Origin: Antilocapra americana
Taxonomy: Eukaryota; Chordata; Mammalia; Artiodactyla; Antilocapridae
DNA length: 64,000 bases
NCBI GenBank assembly: GCA_007570785.1
Contig: ML662449.1
Coordinates: forward strand, 14,530,491 to 14,594,490
Reading direction: 5' to 3'
Below the pieces are notes generated by a model. The model saw only the letters and a list, made by a program, of their open reading frames with translations. It was not told where the DNA came from and searched no databases. The translations under genes were made by a program, and so were the position numbers. Shown here in pieces: positions 1 to 9,241 of the stretch (the first letter of the stretch is position 1; each line of letters begins with the position of its first letter).

Positions 1-1163
1 CTTTGCTCATAATTACTCAGAGCCATTTCAAATTGTTTTCAAATAAAGTTGTTAGTCTGAAAATAATTAAGAAAGAAACCATTTTTAAAACAGCAGGTAG
101 GGGTGATGTGTAGAGGTCCACTTTGACATTTTGATGTGCACTTAAACACATAGCTCAGGGATGTAAGAAGCCACTGTGCTAAGACTACAGAAGCATTAAA
201 AATCAAATTGCCTTATTAATTTTCTAGAGAACTGTAAATGACATCGTTTCATCTCTGGGGAAATATTTCCCTAAAGCTTCAAGCCTCTTGGTGACCAGGA
301 TGAATAAATTGGTCTTCTTCCCTTTTGTTTCTCCATTTTCTGACCTAGAGGGCCAAAAGGAAACCATCTCAATTTAAGATTTAAGCTTTATTTGTTGAAG
401 TTACTAGCTAATTAAACCAGAAGCAAGAAAAGCATTTTGTGTTGGCATGATAGTAGAAAGGCTTTAGCCACATTCCAACTTAATGATGAAAGATTAGCCA
501 AGGTTGTTATTAAGTTTTAATCTCTTCATTTCACTAATAAGTTGATTAATACCCTCCTGTCAAGAAAATAAAAAAAGCTTTACAAAGCCTTGACTGTTGA
601 TATTTTAACCAGCTTTCCCTGTTGTATTTTGAATAAAAGGCACTATATCACAGACCACAGAGTTTCCTCAAAAGCTCCAGAGAAACAAATAGAGAAGAAA
701 AGCCCAAGGGTACAATAATCCAGAGACTTGAAACTGCAGCAAAATGGAGTTTCCCAAATTAGGCAGCAGGAGAAGCAGCAGATAAGATCAACTGGCAACT
801 GAAGATATCCTTGTTATTCCCTGGGCTAGAATCATGCTAGCAGAAGCTTTAACTAACTAAATTTCCTTGTAAGTTCTCCGAAAGGCATGATCATATTGCA
901 CCAGGGTCACTTTTTATAACATGCTATTTTTCAAACAAGTTCTTAGAACCTTTATAAGTTCGTAGTAAAATATTTGACTTCTAAACCTCAATATAAGTTT
1001 TAAAATGTCAGCATGCCCATTACATGTCCCAATTATAAAAGATATGAGTTTAACTATCTACTGAAAGTGGAAACTCCAGTAATTTTTATAACTTCCTAGA
1101 GCATACAGTCTTCACTTTGAAATACTAAAAGCCTCCAGGAGGTATTTATCCAAAATTAGCCTC
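1..1163. other. AT-rich non-coding sequence, no feature recognised
   Basis: No convincing open frame, CpG cluster or repeat that I can name. The stretch is AT-rich and compatible with intergenic or intronic DNA. Confidence 0.5.
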
Positions 1164-1396
1164 CTTATGTGAAGAACTGACTCATTTGAAAAGACCCTGA
1201 TGCTGGGAAAGATTGAAGGCAGGAGGAGAAGGTGATGACAGAGGATGAGATGGTTGGATGGCATCCCCATCCAAACTCAATGGACATGAGTTTGAGTAAA
1301 CTCTGGGAGTTGGAGATGGACAGGAAAGCCTGGCATGCTGCAGTCCATGGAGTCGCAAAGAGTCGGACACGACTGAGCGACTGAACTGAACTGAAC
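1164..1396 (+). mobile_element. BovB LINE, 5'-truncated 3' end
   Basis: About 230 bp of the BovB (RTE clade) 3' end, recognisable by the GATGCTGGGAAAGATTGA block, the AAAGAGTCGGACACGACTGA block and the terminal GAACTGAACTGAAC. Only the non-coding tail and last ORF codons remain. Open frames on both strands here are shadows of this repeat. Confidence 0.93.
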
Positions 1397-1710
1397 GACA
1401 CCTTGGGAAAGCCCTATTCTGGCAGCACCTGTAGCCAGATCTAGTTACAGTTATTAAATCTAATGCTGGAGCTGCTGACCTCAGGAAGACAGGCGTCCTC
1501 TTCAACAGCAGGTCCCTATTCTGGTCAATAAAAAACATGCCCTATTAAATTGCCTTCAGAGCTGTTCTGTTTGTTCAGGTATCTGGCCTGCATAGTGGCC
1601 TTGTCATGAAGTATTAATGGACTTTTCATCTGTTCCCCAAACAAGTTGCTCTGTAGTTAATTAAGCATTACATTTCCCAAAAGTAATACTCACTTGGCTA
1701 AATACACAAT

Positions 1711-2120
1711 AACATTCATCAATTTATTGATTAATCCAGTATGTATTGAACATCTATTATATGCTAAACATTGGAAGGTTATGGAGATACAAAAATTAAT
1801 AACAAGGAATGTCTTTCATCAATAAGTTCACCTTAGGAGCTCAATAATTGTGTAAAGGATCCAGATTAGATCCTCTATCTATATTTTATCCACTTAGTCC
1901 AAACTTCAAAGCCTACTTCAGGGCTTACTTCTTCATCCACTCATTTAGGAAAACTTTATTGGGTTCTTAAAACTGTGTTAGGCACTGGAATGATGAAGAT
2001 GAAGAGAATATTCCCAACACCAGGAGTCCCCAGCCTTGTGGGGAGATGGACAAGGTAGAAAGGACCAATTGTGGAAGACAGTGTAAGCCAAGCTAATCAG
2101 AGTGTGGGTTTTATGATGGC
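1711..2120 (-). repeat. L2-like LINE 3' end fragments
   Basis: Two blocks (about 1711-1815 and 1930-2120) resemble the reverse complement of the L2 3' end: attcatcaatttattgatta, then a stretch like 'catctattatatgctaaaca', and a second block with a 'tgttaggcactgg' core. Divergence is high. Confidence 0.5.
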
Positions 2121-2757
2121 AGCAAAGAGCTATTAGACAATGGTAAGGAAGAGAACTGTGATTAATTTTACATTTTATTATAGAAAAATTATAGCAATGA
2201 CAGAGACAACGGATAATAAGATAGAATGACCAGAGGGAAGAAACCAGAGGGTAGGAAAGTCCAAATTCCAAAAAGATCCAAGAAGTAGAAATAACATTTT
2301 AATAACAAACTGAATATGAAAACTGAGGGAGAAGATGAAGTCCAAGATGACTTCTATGATTCTGGTCTGAGTGGCATTAGCAGCAGGAGAAGGAGGAACA
2401 GGATTAGTGGGAAAATGAGTTCAGCCTTGAACATTGCAGGTGCCTTTGGAACAGCCAGGTGTCAGCATCAGGTTTGCTGTTATAAATATTTGTCTAAAAC
2501 TCATGAAAGAAGTAAGGGTAGGAGGTAAGGATTCAGGAGTCATCACCTTATGGACTGGCTGAAACATGATTATGGATGACATTGTCAGTTCTGTAGCCAT
2601 CCCATACAATTCCCTAGTCCCAAATGCCTTTTACTCATCTGACATTGTTTTTTTAATTAATCTATTATTCATTAATTAATTTATTCAATACAAATGGAAC
2701 TTCAATATCATATTTCAGGTGATGCAAAAGACCCTGGGTGCACATAGATAAATAAGC
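2121..2757. other. Non-coding, nothing recognised
   Basis: The 70-codon plus-strand frame at 2316-2528 shows no domain or family resemblance and no repeat origin I can name. I treat it as a chance frame in purine-rich sequence. Confidence 0.4.
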
Positions 2758-2907
2758 TTTTTTTTTTTTTTTTTAAAAAGCTTACCTATTTGGCTGCATC
2801 AGGTCTTAGATGCGGCATGTGGGATCTAGTTCCCTGACCAGGGATCAAACCCAGTCCCCTGCACTGAGAGCGTGGAGTCTTAGCCACTGGACCACTAGGG
2901 ATATCCC
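2758..2907 (-). mobile_element. CHR-type tRNA-Glu SINE
   Basis: Reverse complement of a CHR-2-like SINE: a T-run at the left end (poly-A tail on the minus strand), the GATCAAACCC B-box-like stretch and the CCACTGGACCACTAGGG head. A-rich AAGCTT-containing sequence on both sides may be the target duplication. Confidence 0.8.
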
Positions 2908-3560
2908 AATTAAAAAAAAAAGCTTTGATTCCCTACCCTACAGGTTAGGATCTCATAACCTGGCTGTTGACTATAAACTAACTCTCTAATTCTGTGTGTG
3001 TCTGTCATGTCTCTAATAAGAGGATAAACTCCCAAAGTTTATCCTTATAAAAAAATTAAAAAAAATTTTTTTTAAATCTCTGTAAAAAGCTAGCACAAAG
3101 TTCTTTTCATTGTAGATGCTCAGTGTGAGCCTTGTAAGATAGATTCATTACTTATTTTAAAACATAGACCAATTTATTTATTTTTAAATACTTTTTGGGA
3201 AGAGATCTGACTAGAAAAGTACTAAATTTTCATTATAAAAATTTAGAAGCGACATTAAAAAGATAAAATAATCATTAATATACTGTCCAAAGATAACCAC
3301 TATTAATATTTTATGTAAAATACCCATAATCCTTTCTCTAAGTATAAAAACATGCCTTATTACGTTTTTGGTAAAATGCATCATATTGAATATATTTTGT
3401 GTCACTTTTTTAAATTTAAAAATGCTATATCACAAACATACTTTAGAACCATTAAATATAGATTTTCATCATGATTTTAAAACCACTTCATTATTCCATC
3501 GTATAACTGTCCTATAATTTATGTAGCAGGTCCTGCACCAATGGAAACTTAAGTTTCCTA
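2908..3560. repeat. AT-rich sequence with an old LINE-like block
   Basis: Around 3225-3520 the text (for example 'agataaccactattaatatt') resembles old mammalian L1-type 3' sequence. The remainder is simple AT-rich DNA. Confidence 0.35.
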
Positions 3561-3745
3561 AGAAAAAATACTTTTAAAAAATAGAAATATAGCATATATT
3601 CATGAAAGTTCACAAATAAAAGCTGGGCTTGATAAAATTTTATAAAATGACCACACACATGAAACCCAGACTAAGAAACAGATCATTACCAAAACCTCAG
3701 AAGCCCTCTTCTGTCCTCCAGTTACTACACACCAGAGCCACTATC
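3561..3745 (+). repeat. Old L1M-like 3' fragment
   Basis: The block with 'ctaagaaacagatcattacc' followed by 'agaagccctcttctgtcctc' resembles a familiar old L1 3' non-coding segment. It sits directly left of the ERV-L LTR-like block. Confidence 0.45.
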
Positions 3746-3759
3746 TCCAGGAAGCTCCC

Positions 3760-4092
3760 AGTCTATTTCACCTGAAATAGGATGGGAGGTGATAGATAGG
3801 TGACTAAGCATGGCTTAGCTATGAGTGCCTGGACATTTCTGGCCGATGTTGGCCCCCTCTTTGTGCTGGCCAAGATTTTGTCAAAGCAATACTTCAGTTT
3901 AAGGCTCTTACTATTCTGTCCTTCTTCCTTTCCCTTCTTTCCAGGTGTCAGACCTGTATCACATTTTAAAGTTTTATCCTAACTACTCCTGCTCCTTTTC
4001 CTTTTGTCCTTTAATAGATGTTATCAGCAATAAACCTCTTGAGTTTCTAACGCTGCCTTGATATCTGCTGCCCAGAGGACCCACTGACACAA
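3760..4092 (+). repeat. Putative 5' LTR of ERV-L (MLT2-like)
   Basis: A pyrimidine-rich block is followed by an AATAAA signal (gcaataaacctcttgag, near 4029) and ends at ...CACTGACACA. The next bases resemble an ERV-L primer-binding/leader region (tggttctggaagtggact), and ERV-L pol lies downstream on the same strand. The left edge is not defined by a TSD. Confidence 0.45.
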
Positions 4093-4855
4093 GTGGTTCT
4101 GGAAGTGGACTAAAATGACAAACTCAGTTTGAGGACTAGACCACATACCTCCCTGCTGTCAAGGAGGATTCCCCCGTCCAAGTGGTATGTGGACATGGAT
4201 AGTCTCAACCACAAGTGGTAACCCAGTTGCTAAAAATATCACCAGTAATGACTTGAGAGAGTGCCATCCCAGTGCAGAATGCCCTGGCTGGTGAGATGAC
4301 TCAAGCCTTTTTAAATGCATGTTATCAAGCATAAGGGTAATGGAATTGGTCAGGCATTAAAAAGTTGCGTTGACATCTTACAGAGGAATAATTGGAAATG
4401 GAGGGCAACTAACAAACAGTTACAGCTAAATACAAGAGCCAGACGATCTCTTTGGTAGCTTAGATTGTAGAAGAGTTAGCACACCGAGGAGTAAACTCAG
4501 GATTTGATAGTTAGGAGCCCCCCAGACAATTGAATGCTGAGACATCGCAGGTCCCTTATACTCTGGTTGAGAAAACCTGCAGTCCTGAAACATGGAATGA
4601 TAACATCTCAGTGGATACCCTCAAAGACAGTGGCTCTGCAGACTCTCCTGAGCCCCCTCTGTGGCCTGCCCCTCCCTGTGTAGGATGGCACAGGCAACTG
4701 ATACCTCCTCTGGTGCTGTGACACCTCCTCTTCTGGCTGCCAAATTGATAATTGTGGTTAAATAACTTGACTGGGACATACTGGACCTGCTAAGAGCAAT
4801 AGTGTTCCTCCCTTAGCTCACCTCTGTGGCCAAGGGGACATCCAGTATGATCAGC
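4093..4855 (+). pseudogene. ERV-L leader and gag-region remnant
   Basis: Follows the LTR-like block. Short, frameshifted peptide traces near 4340-4500 (for example LTSYRGIIGNGGQL) have the look of ERV-L gag. All frames are broken and no domain can be delimited. Assignment rests mainly on position between the LTR-like block and the downstream pol remnant. Confidence 0.4.
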
Positions 4856-5500
4856 TAAAGGAGAAGAAAAAGGCCAATCTTGTTACAGATGGGTCAGCTC
4901 GATTGTAGGTGCAAGCTTTGTCACTGGAATTGGCACAATGGGCACATGAACAGAGTGGCCACGGTGGCAGAGACAGAAGCTACATATGGGCCTGATGGCC
5001 TAGTGGGCTACAGTCCATGGGGTTATAAAGAGTTGGACACGACTGAAGTGACTTAGCACGCACACATAGGACAGCCTCATAGTTATTACCTCTGAATATC
5101 CAACCCGTCAGAGACCAAAGCCCAGCCTCTCGTATGGCTTTCGTCCTTGAGGAGGCCAACCAGTTATAAGTAGAATAATTGGGCCCCTGGCATCCCAGAA
5201 GACAAGTTCATTCTCACATAAATGGACAGTTATTTGAATATGGATGTGCTTTTCCTAACATCAGAGTTTCAGCCATTACCACTGCCCAGGTATCCAGGGG
5301 CTTACAGAGTATTTGATCCGCAAGCATAGAATCCCACACAACCTAAGATATGACCAGGGGACCCTGTTCTGAATAAAGGAGGTGTGGTTGTTTGGGCCAG
5401 GACCTTGTGATTCACGGCAGCGTCAGAAGCTGCTGACCTGAGAGAGTGAAGGAATGACCTGCTGAAAGCATAGCTGAAATGCTCTGTTGGAGGCAAGACT
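4856..5500 (+). pseudogene. ERV-L pol remnant: RNase H and integrase
   Basis: In one frame from 4861 the translation shows an RNase H-type start (LVTDGSA), then after a stop a Zn-finger-like HEQSGHGGRD stretch as at the start of an integrase. Past a SINE tail at about 5005-5072, near 5235-5365 there are integrase-core-like segments (SAITTAQV; a fragmented HNLRYDQG-like stretch in another frame). Several stops and frameshifts make it non-functional. Residue pattern, order and the downstream dUTPase fit class III ERV-L. Confidence 0.68.
5005..5072 (+). mobile_element. Bov-tA SINE 3' fragment within ERV-L
   Basis: Short SINE tail (gggctacagtccatgggg, then agttggacacgactgaag and cttagcacgcacaca) interrupts the ERV-L pol remnant between its RNase H/Zn-finger and integrase-core parts. 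Confidence 0.8.
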
Positions 5501-5515
5501 CTTAAGAACTGGGCA

Positions 5516-5943
5516 TTGCTCCTGAATGCAACATATGCTCTGAATCAGAGGTCTCTACATAGTGCTATGTCCCCTGTGCCTAGGAACCAAGAAGTGGAAG
5601 CAGAAGTAGCCTCACTTACCTTCACCTCACTGGAGGATTTTCTGTTTCCCGTTCCAGCAACTCTGGACTCTGCAGGGCTGGAGGGCCTGATCAGGGGGTG
5701 TGCTATTGCCACTGAACATAGCGAATGACAAACTATGGCTGCTGCCTGGGCACTTTGGATTCCTGTGTCTGAGGAGCAACAGACGGGAAGAAGAGTCACC
5801 ATCTTGGGAGTGCTCATTGTCCCTGATCAGCAAGTGGAGGCAGGGCTCCTGCTATACAATGAGAGAAAGGAGGACTATGTGTGGAAATCAGGGGACCCAC
5901 ATGGGTGCCTCTTGGCAATCTGTCATTGAACTGCAACCTTCAG
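5516..5943 (+). pseudogene. ERV-L dUTPase-like domain, left part
   Basis: dUTPases hydrolyse dUTP; ERV-L carries one after integrase. Two overlapping frames (5516-5728 and 5735-5929) show the expected order: a proline-rich start, a PGHFG-like motif in one frame, then in the next frame an ILGVLIVPDQQ stretch (the family's GVID-type motif) and a C-terminal EDYVWKSGDPHG motif. At least one frameshift separates them. The domain is cut at 5943 by the class II provirus and seems to resume at about 13661. Confidence 0.7.
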
Positions 5944-6434
5944 TGTTGCCCTAAAGGTCCGGGAGCGAGCAACAGGAATGGAAACAGAACACGAAATCTG
6001 GTGCAGTTGGTCTCTGCAGCCTCTATTGGACTGAGGTGCAGAGTCCACTATAAGTCCAGCTTTTATTCCTGATTGCAGACTACAAAGCTTTCTTTGATCC
6101 ATCTTTCCCAAGACACTACATTGGCATAGTCCAGATCTCCTTGTTTTTACCCCAACATGTTCCCTTCTGGGATAGTCTCGGGAACAGTCAGCAAGTGTGA
6201 AGGCAGTGTTCATACCTAAGGCTAACCCAGTGTTCCAAGGTCCATGCTTTCATGATCCCAGTCATGAACTCCCTTCTGGGTCTAACCTTGGGGTTTGTAA
6301 CAAGGCTATTATTCTAAGCAAAACATGAAAATAATCATCAACACAGTTTCTTAATATATGCTGTTTTTCTAGGTGCTATTTCTGTGAAATTTCTCAAGGC
6401 TGTGAAAGTACATTATTAGGAATTCCTGCTATAT
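5944..6434 (-). repeat. 3' LTR of class II provirus
   Basis: Plus-strand text begins TGTTGCCCTAAAGGT, the same edge as at 13349. On the minus strand an AATAAA (ggaataaaagctggac, near 6065-6071) marks R. The U3 edge is set by the polypurine tract just beyond 6434; the expected TG there appears decayed. An unbroken minus-strand frame (5923-6213) runs through the LTR but is probably incidental. Confidence 0.85.
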
Positions 6435-6453
6435 CTCCCCCTTCTTGTTTTTG
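6435..6453 (-). promoter_or_regulatory. 3' polypurine tract
   Basis: Minus strand reads a purine run (aaaaacaagaagggggag) directly upstream of the 3' LTR, the normal start site for retroviral plus-strand DNA synthesis. It lies just past the end of the env frame. Confidence 0.8.
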
Positions 6454-6471
6454 CAGGAGTATTTACGCTGT

Positions 6472-7082
6472 CTAAGCAACTTTTTTCTTCATCAGTTCTC
6501 GGATGGTTTTTCTCATGCATCTGAGGACTAGACACAAAACAGTTAAAAATACACATCCTGATATTATAGTACCAAGTAATCCTCCCCCTAAAGTTTTAAT
6601 CCACGTCATGGGGTTAAGTTTATGTAAGCTTTCCTCAATTTCTTTAAATAAAGCAGTTTCTGGGAGTAATTGTAAGTGAACATTTTGCATATTAGAAATA
6701 GTAGCCTTGTAATACCTAAGAATAGATTATTATGAATGTTTCCTCTCAAATGTTTAGATAATTGATCCCAAGTATATGTACTTTGATTATACTTATGTGT
6801 GACACAAAATGAAGAGAGATTTCAATCACACTTAAGATGAATCTGTAATTTTAAATTCTGCATTTTGTCCCCTAGTAGGAGAACTGTATTTTCTAAATCA
6901 ATCAATTGTCCATTAATTTTTTGGTCTGTGTGGGTTTGACTTCCCCAGGCAGAACTTGCATTTTGGTGCCACTGCTGTACAAATGTAGTCGTTTGTATAG
7001 TTTGATGCAGTGCCACCCTGGCTACAGCTGCGGTCGTGGCTATAACAATAATTCCCACAATAGCTGCTCTTAAGGAGTCCAA
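6472..7082 (-). pseudogene. env transmembrane (TM) subunit remnant
   Basis: Membrane-fusion subunit of a betaretrovirus-like envelope. The frame from 7082 opens with a hydrophobic fusion-peptide-like stretch (AIVGIIVIATTAAVARVAL), then a heptad-like ectodomain, and stops near 6822 next to the cysteine-loop region (LKCD, with FCVTH in the following codons). After a stop and frameshift the frame 6472-6690 holds the membrane-proximal part, a membrane span (GTIISGCVFLTVLCLVL) and a short basic tail (RCMRKTIRELMKKK). Broken by at least one stop and one frameshift, so no full protein is possible. Confidence 0.82.
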
Positions 7083-8175
7083 TAAACCTTTTGGAATGTT
7101 GCAGTATTTTCTTTATTACCTTTAAAGAGCATGTATTTCAGGGGAGCCTTCCCAAGGTCTGATTTGATTTCCTGGAAGCCATATTCCCAATCTCCTTCTT
7201 AATATAACAAATGAGTGATTGGAATTATAAAGTGAAGAATTTAAGCAAGTATATAATTTGCAATCCTGGCAAGAAAATTCTTGTACACTTTCATTGATAG
7301 AAACTGTTCCTTTCAAGAGCATATAAGGATCTCTCACACAAGCCTAAATAGAAAATGTCCAGTTTGTAGTGGTATTGAATGTCAATGAATAATTAGTTTT
7401 ATTGGAATAGCATCCATCCCAAATTTGGAATTTTTTAAGACTTAAAGTCAGTTTCCAAATCTCCCTTTGCCCTCTTCCTTGATCCAATTGTGGGAAAGGG
7501 GGGTGATAAGTCATTACCATGCCATATAATTGGATGATCTGAATGAGTGGTAATATTAGTATGGTCAAAGATTTTAGGCACCTGCTAACGCAGCCTTTTG
7601 TGAGGATTGCAGGACTGATTTTGATGAGAGCAATTAGAGACTGCATAGCCCTTAGAGGACCAGTCCAATACAATTCCATAGGAACCATTTAACAAAATTA
7701 CTCCCTCAGTCCTGCGGCAGTTATCCCACTGAGTACGATCTTGTTTTTCAGTCCACAGCTTGAGATGCTCGCATAAAGGTCTGTCTGATTTGGTGTCATT
7801 ATTGGGTTCTCAATCGTTGTAAGCAAAACTCAGACCAGAGAGAAGATGTAGTTGAACCTTAGTGTAGTTATGATTTAAAGAATTAGTGGACAGCCAGGCT
7901 TGCATTGATAATTTAACACATCCTGTAGTTCTACACAAATTGGCCAGGATTCATTAAACAAGAGGAAAGCGTGTATCTTCTGGTCCTGGTATCCAGGAAG
8001 AATAATTAACATATATGGGGATCATAGGATTGCCCCAGTCAGTGGGTTTTAGTAATGGGGGGTTAAGTATATATGTCCAATAAGTATAATTCTTTGCTTT
8101 TGCCAAAATCAGGGGTACACTTACTGTGATGGTTATCAGGGCAAACATAACCATGATGAGGTTGTCTGGAGTCAC
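7083..8175 (-). pseudogene. env surface (SU) subunit remnant
   Basis: Starts at the ATG at 8175, just where integrase ends. It begins with a hydrophobic signal-peptide-like stretch (LIMVMFALITITVSVPLIL) and has NxS/T sites. The frame stops at 7954 and similarity continues in pieces at 7344-7688 (SNKTNYS, NTTTNWT glycosylation sites) and 7122-7337 (LGIWLPGN, INESV). At least three disruptions are visible. Position between integrase and TM supports the assignment; SU itself is too diverged to place in a family. Confidence 0.72.
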
Positions 8176-8870
8176 TGGTTATTTCTGCTCAGTTTTACTC
8201 TATGAGCTGGAATCCACACAGGTTCTAGACCTTCTCCTGGAAAGATACAAACAAACCCTCTTTCCCATGTAATTAACTTTCCTGGTGACCAAGCATTTGT
8301 TAGTGGATCTTGCGACCAAATCACAGTCTTAATTGTATTTGTGGATGGAGCCTAAAAATGTTGCTCAGCTGCAGTTTCCATAGTTTTTGTTGAAATATTC
8401 AAAAATTGAGAGTAAATAAAGCTTTATTCAATATTGTTTATTGTCCTATGTCATTTCCCCCTTTTTGTTTTTGTATTATATATTTAAGTGATTAATTAGC
8501 CCTCTCCATTATGGCCTGTCTTTGTGGGTTATAGGGAATATCAGTAGAATGTTTTGTAGATCAAATTTTAAGAAATTGTTGAAATGTTCTCCTGGTATAA
8601 ACAGGACCATTATCAGTTTTTATAGTTTTTGATAGTTTTATAATAGCAAAACAAGCATATAAATATCTTTGTATATATTTTGTAGTCTCACTGGAGTGAG
8701 CAATGACCCATATAAATTGAGAGAATGTATCAATAGGCATATGTACGTAAGAGAGTTTACCAAAGGGAGATATATGAGTTACATCCATTATAACTATGGA
8801 CTTTATATGGAACTATATACCATCATTATATCAGTGGCTCAGTCACACATTTGATCATGTAAGGGACATT
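8176..8870 (-). pseudogene. Class II integrase remnant (catalytic core and C-terminus)
   Basis: Integrase joins viral DNA to the host genome. The open frame 8561-8788 shows the first catalytic aspartate in MDVTHISPFGKLSYVH and the second in KTDNGPVY. After a stop, PYNPQRQAIMERAN near 8500-8545 carries the glutamate of the D,D-35-E triad. The C-terminal end near 8195-8245 reads LEPVWIPAHR-like just before env. The N-terminal Zn-finger is not recognised upstream. Stops and frameshifts inactivate it. Confidence 0.85.
8455..8477 (-). promoter_or_regulatory. Possible central polypurine tract-like run
   Basis: Minus strand reads acaaaaacaaaaaggggga inside the integrase region, strikingly like the 3' polypurine tract at 6435-6453. 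It could be a central priming site or a chance purine run in a lysine/glycine-coding stretch. Confidence 0.35.
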
Positions 8871-8964
8871 TCTTGAAACAGGCAATAAAGAAAACAATAT
8901 AGTTAAGAGTAATAGTAAAATCATAAGTAAGAATTTAAATCAAGAACTTTTATTAGGTATAGCC

Positions 8965-9241
8965 CAGAGACAATAGCAACCCACTCCAGTACTCTTGCCT
9001 GGAAAATCCATGGATGGAGGAGGCTGGTAGGCTGCAGTCCATGGGGTCATGAACAATTGGACACGACTGAGTGACTTCACTTTCACTTTTCACTTTCACG
9101 CATTGGAGAAGGAAATGGCAACCCACTCCAGTGTTATTGCCTGGAGAATCCCAGGGACGGGGGAGCCTGGTGGGCTGCCATCTATGGGGTTACACAGAGT
9201 CAGACATGACTGAAGCGACTTAGCAGCAGCAGCAGCAGTGA
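8965..9241 (+). mobile_element. BOV-A2 SINE (dimeric) with AGC tail
   Basis: Two BOV-A-type units in tandem (the first up to ttcactttcacgcattgg, the second ending in gaagcgacttagcagcagc), closing in a short (AGC)n microsatellite at 9223-9238. Inserted in the provirus, opposite to proviral orientation. Confidence 0.93.

Noticed and set aside
9223..9240. Short (AGC)n repeat
   Set aside because: Normal tail of BOV-A2, not an independent element or CRISPR-like array.
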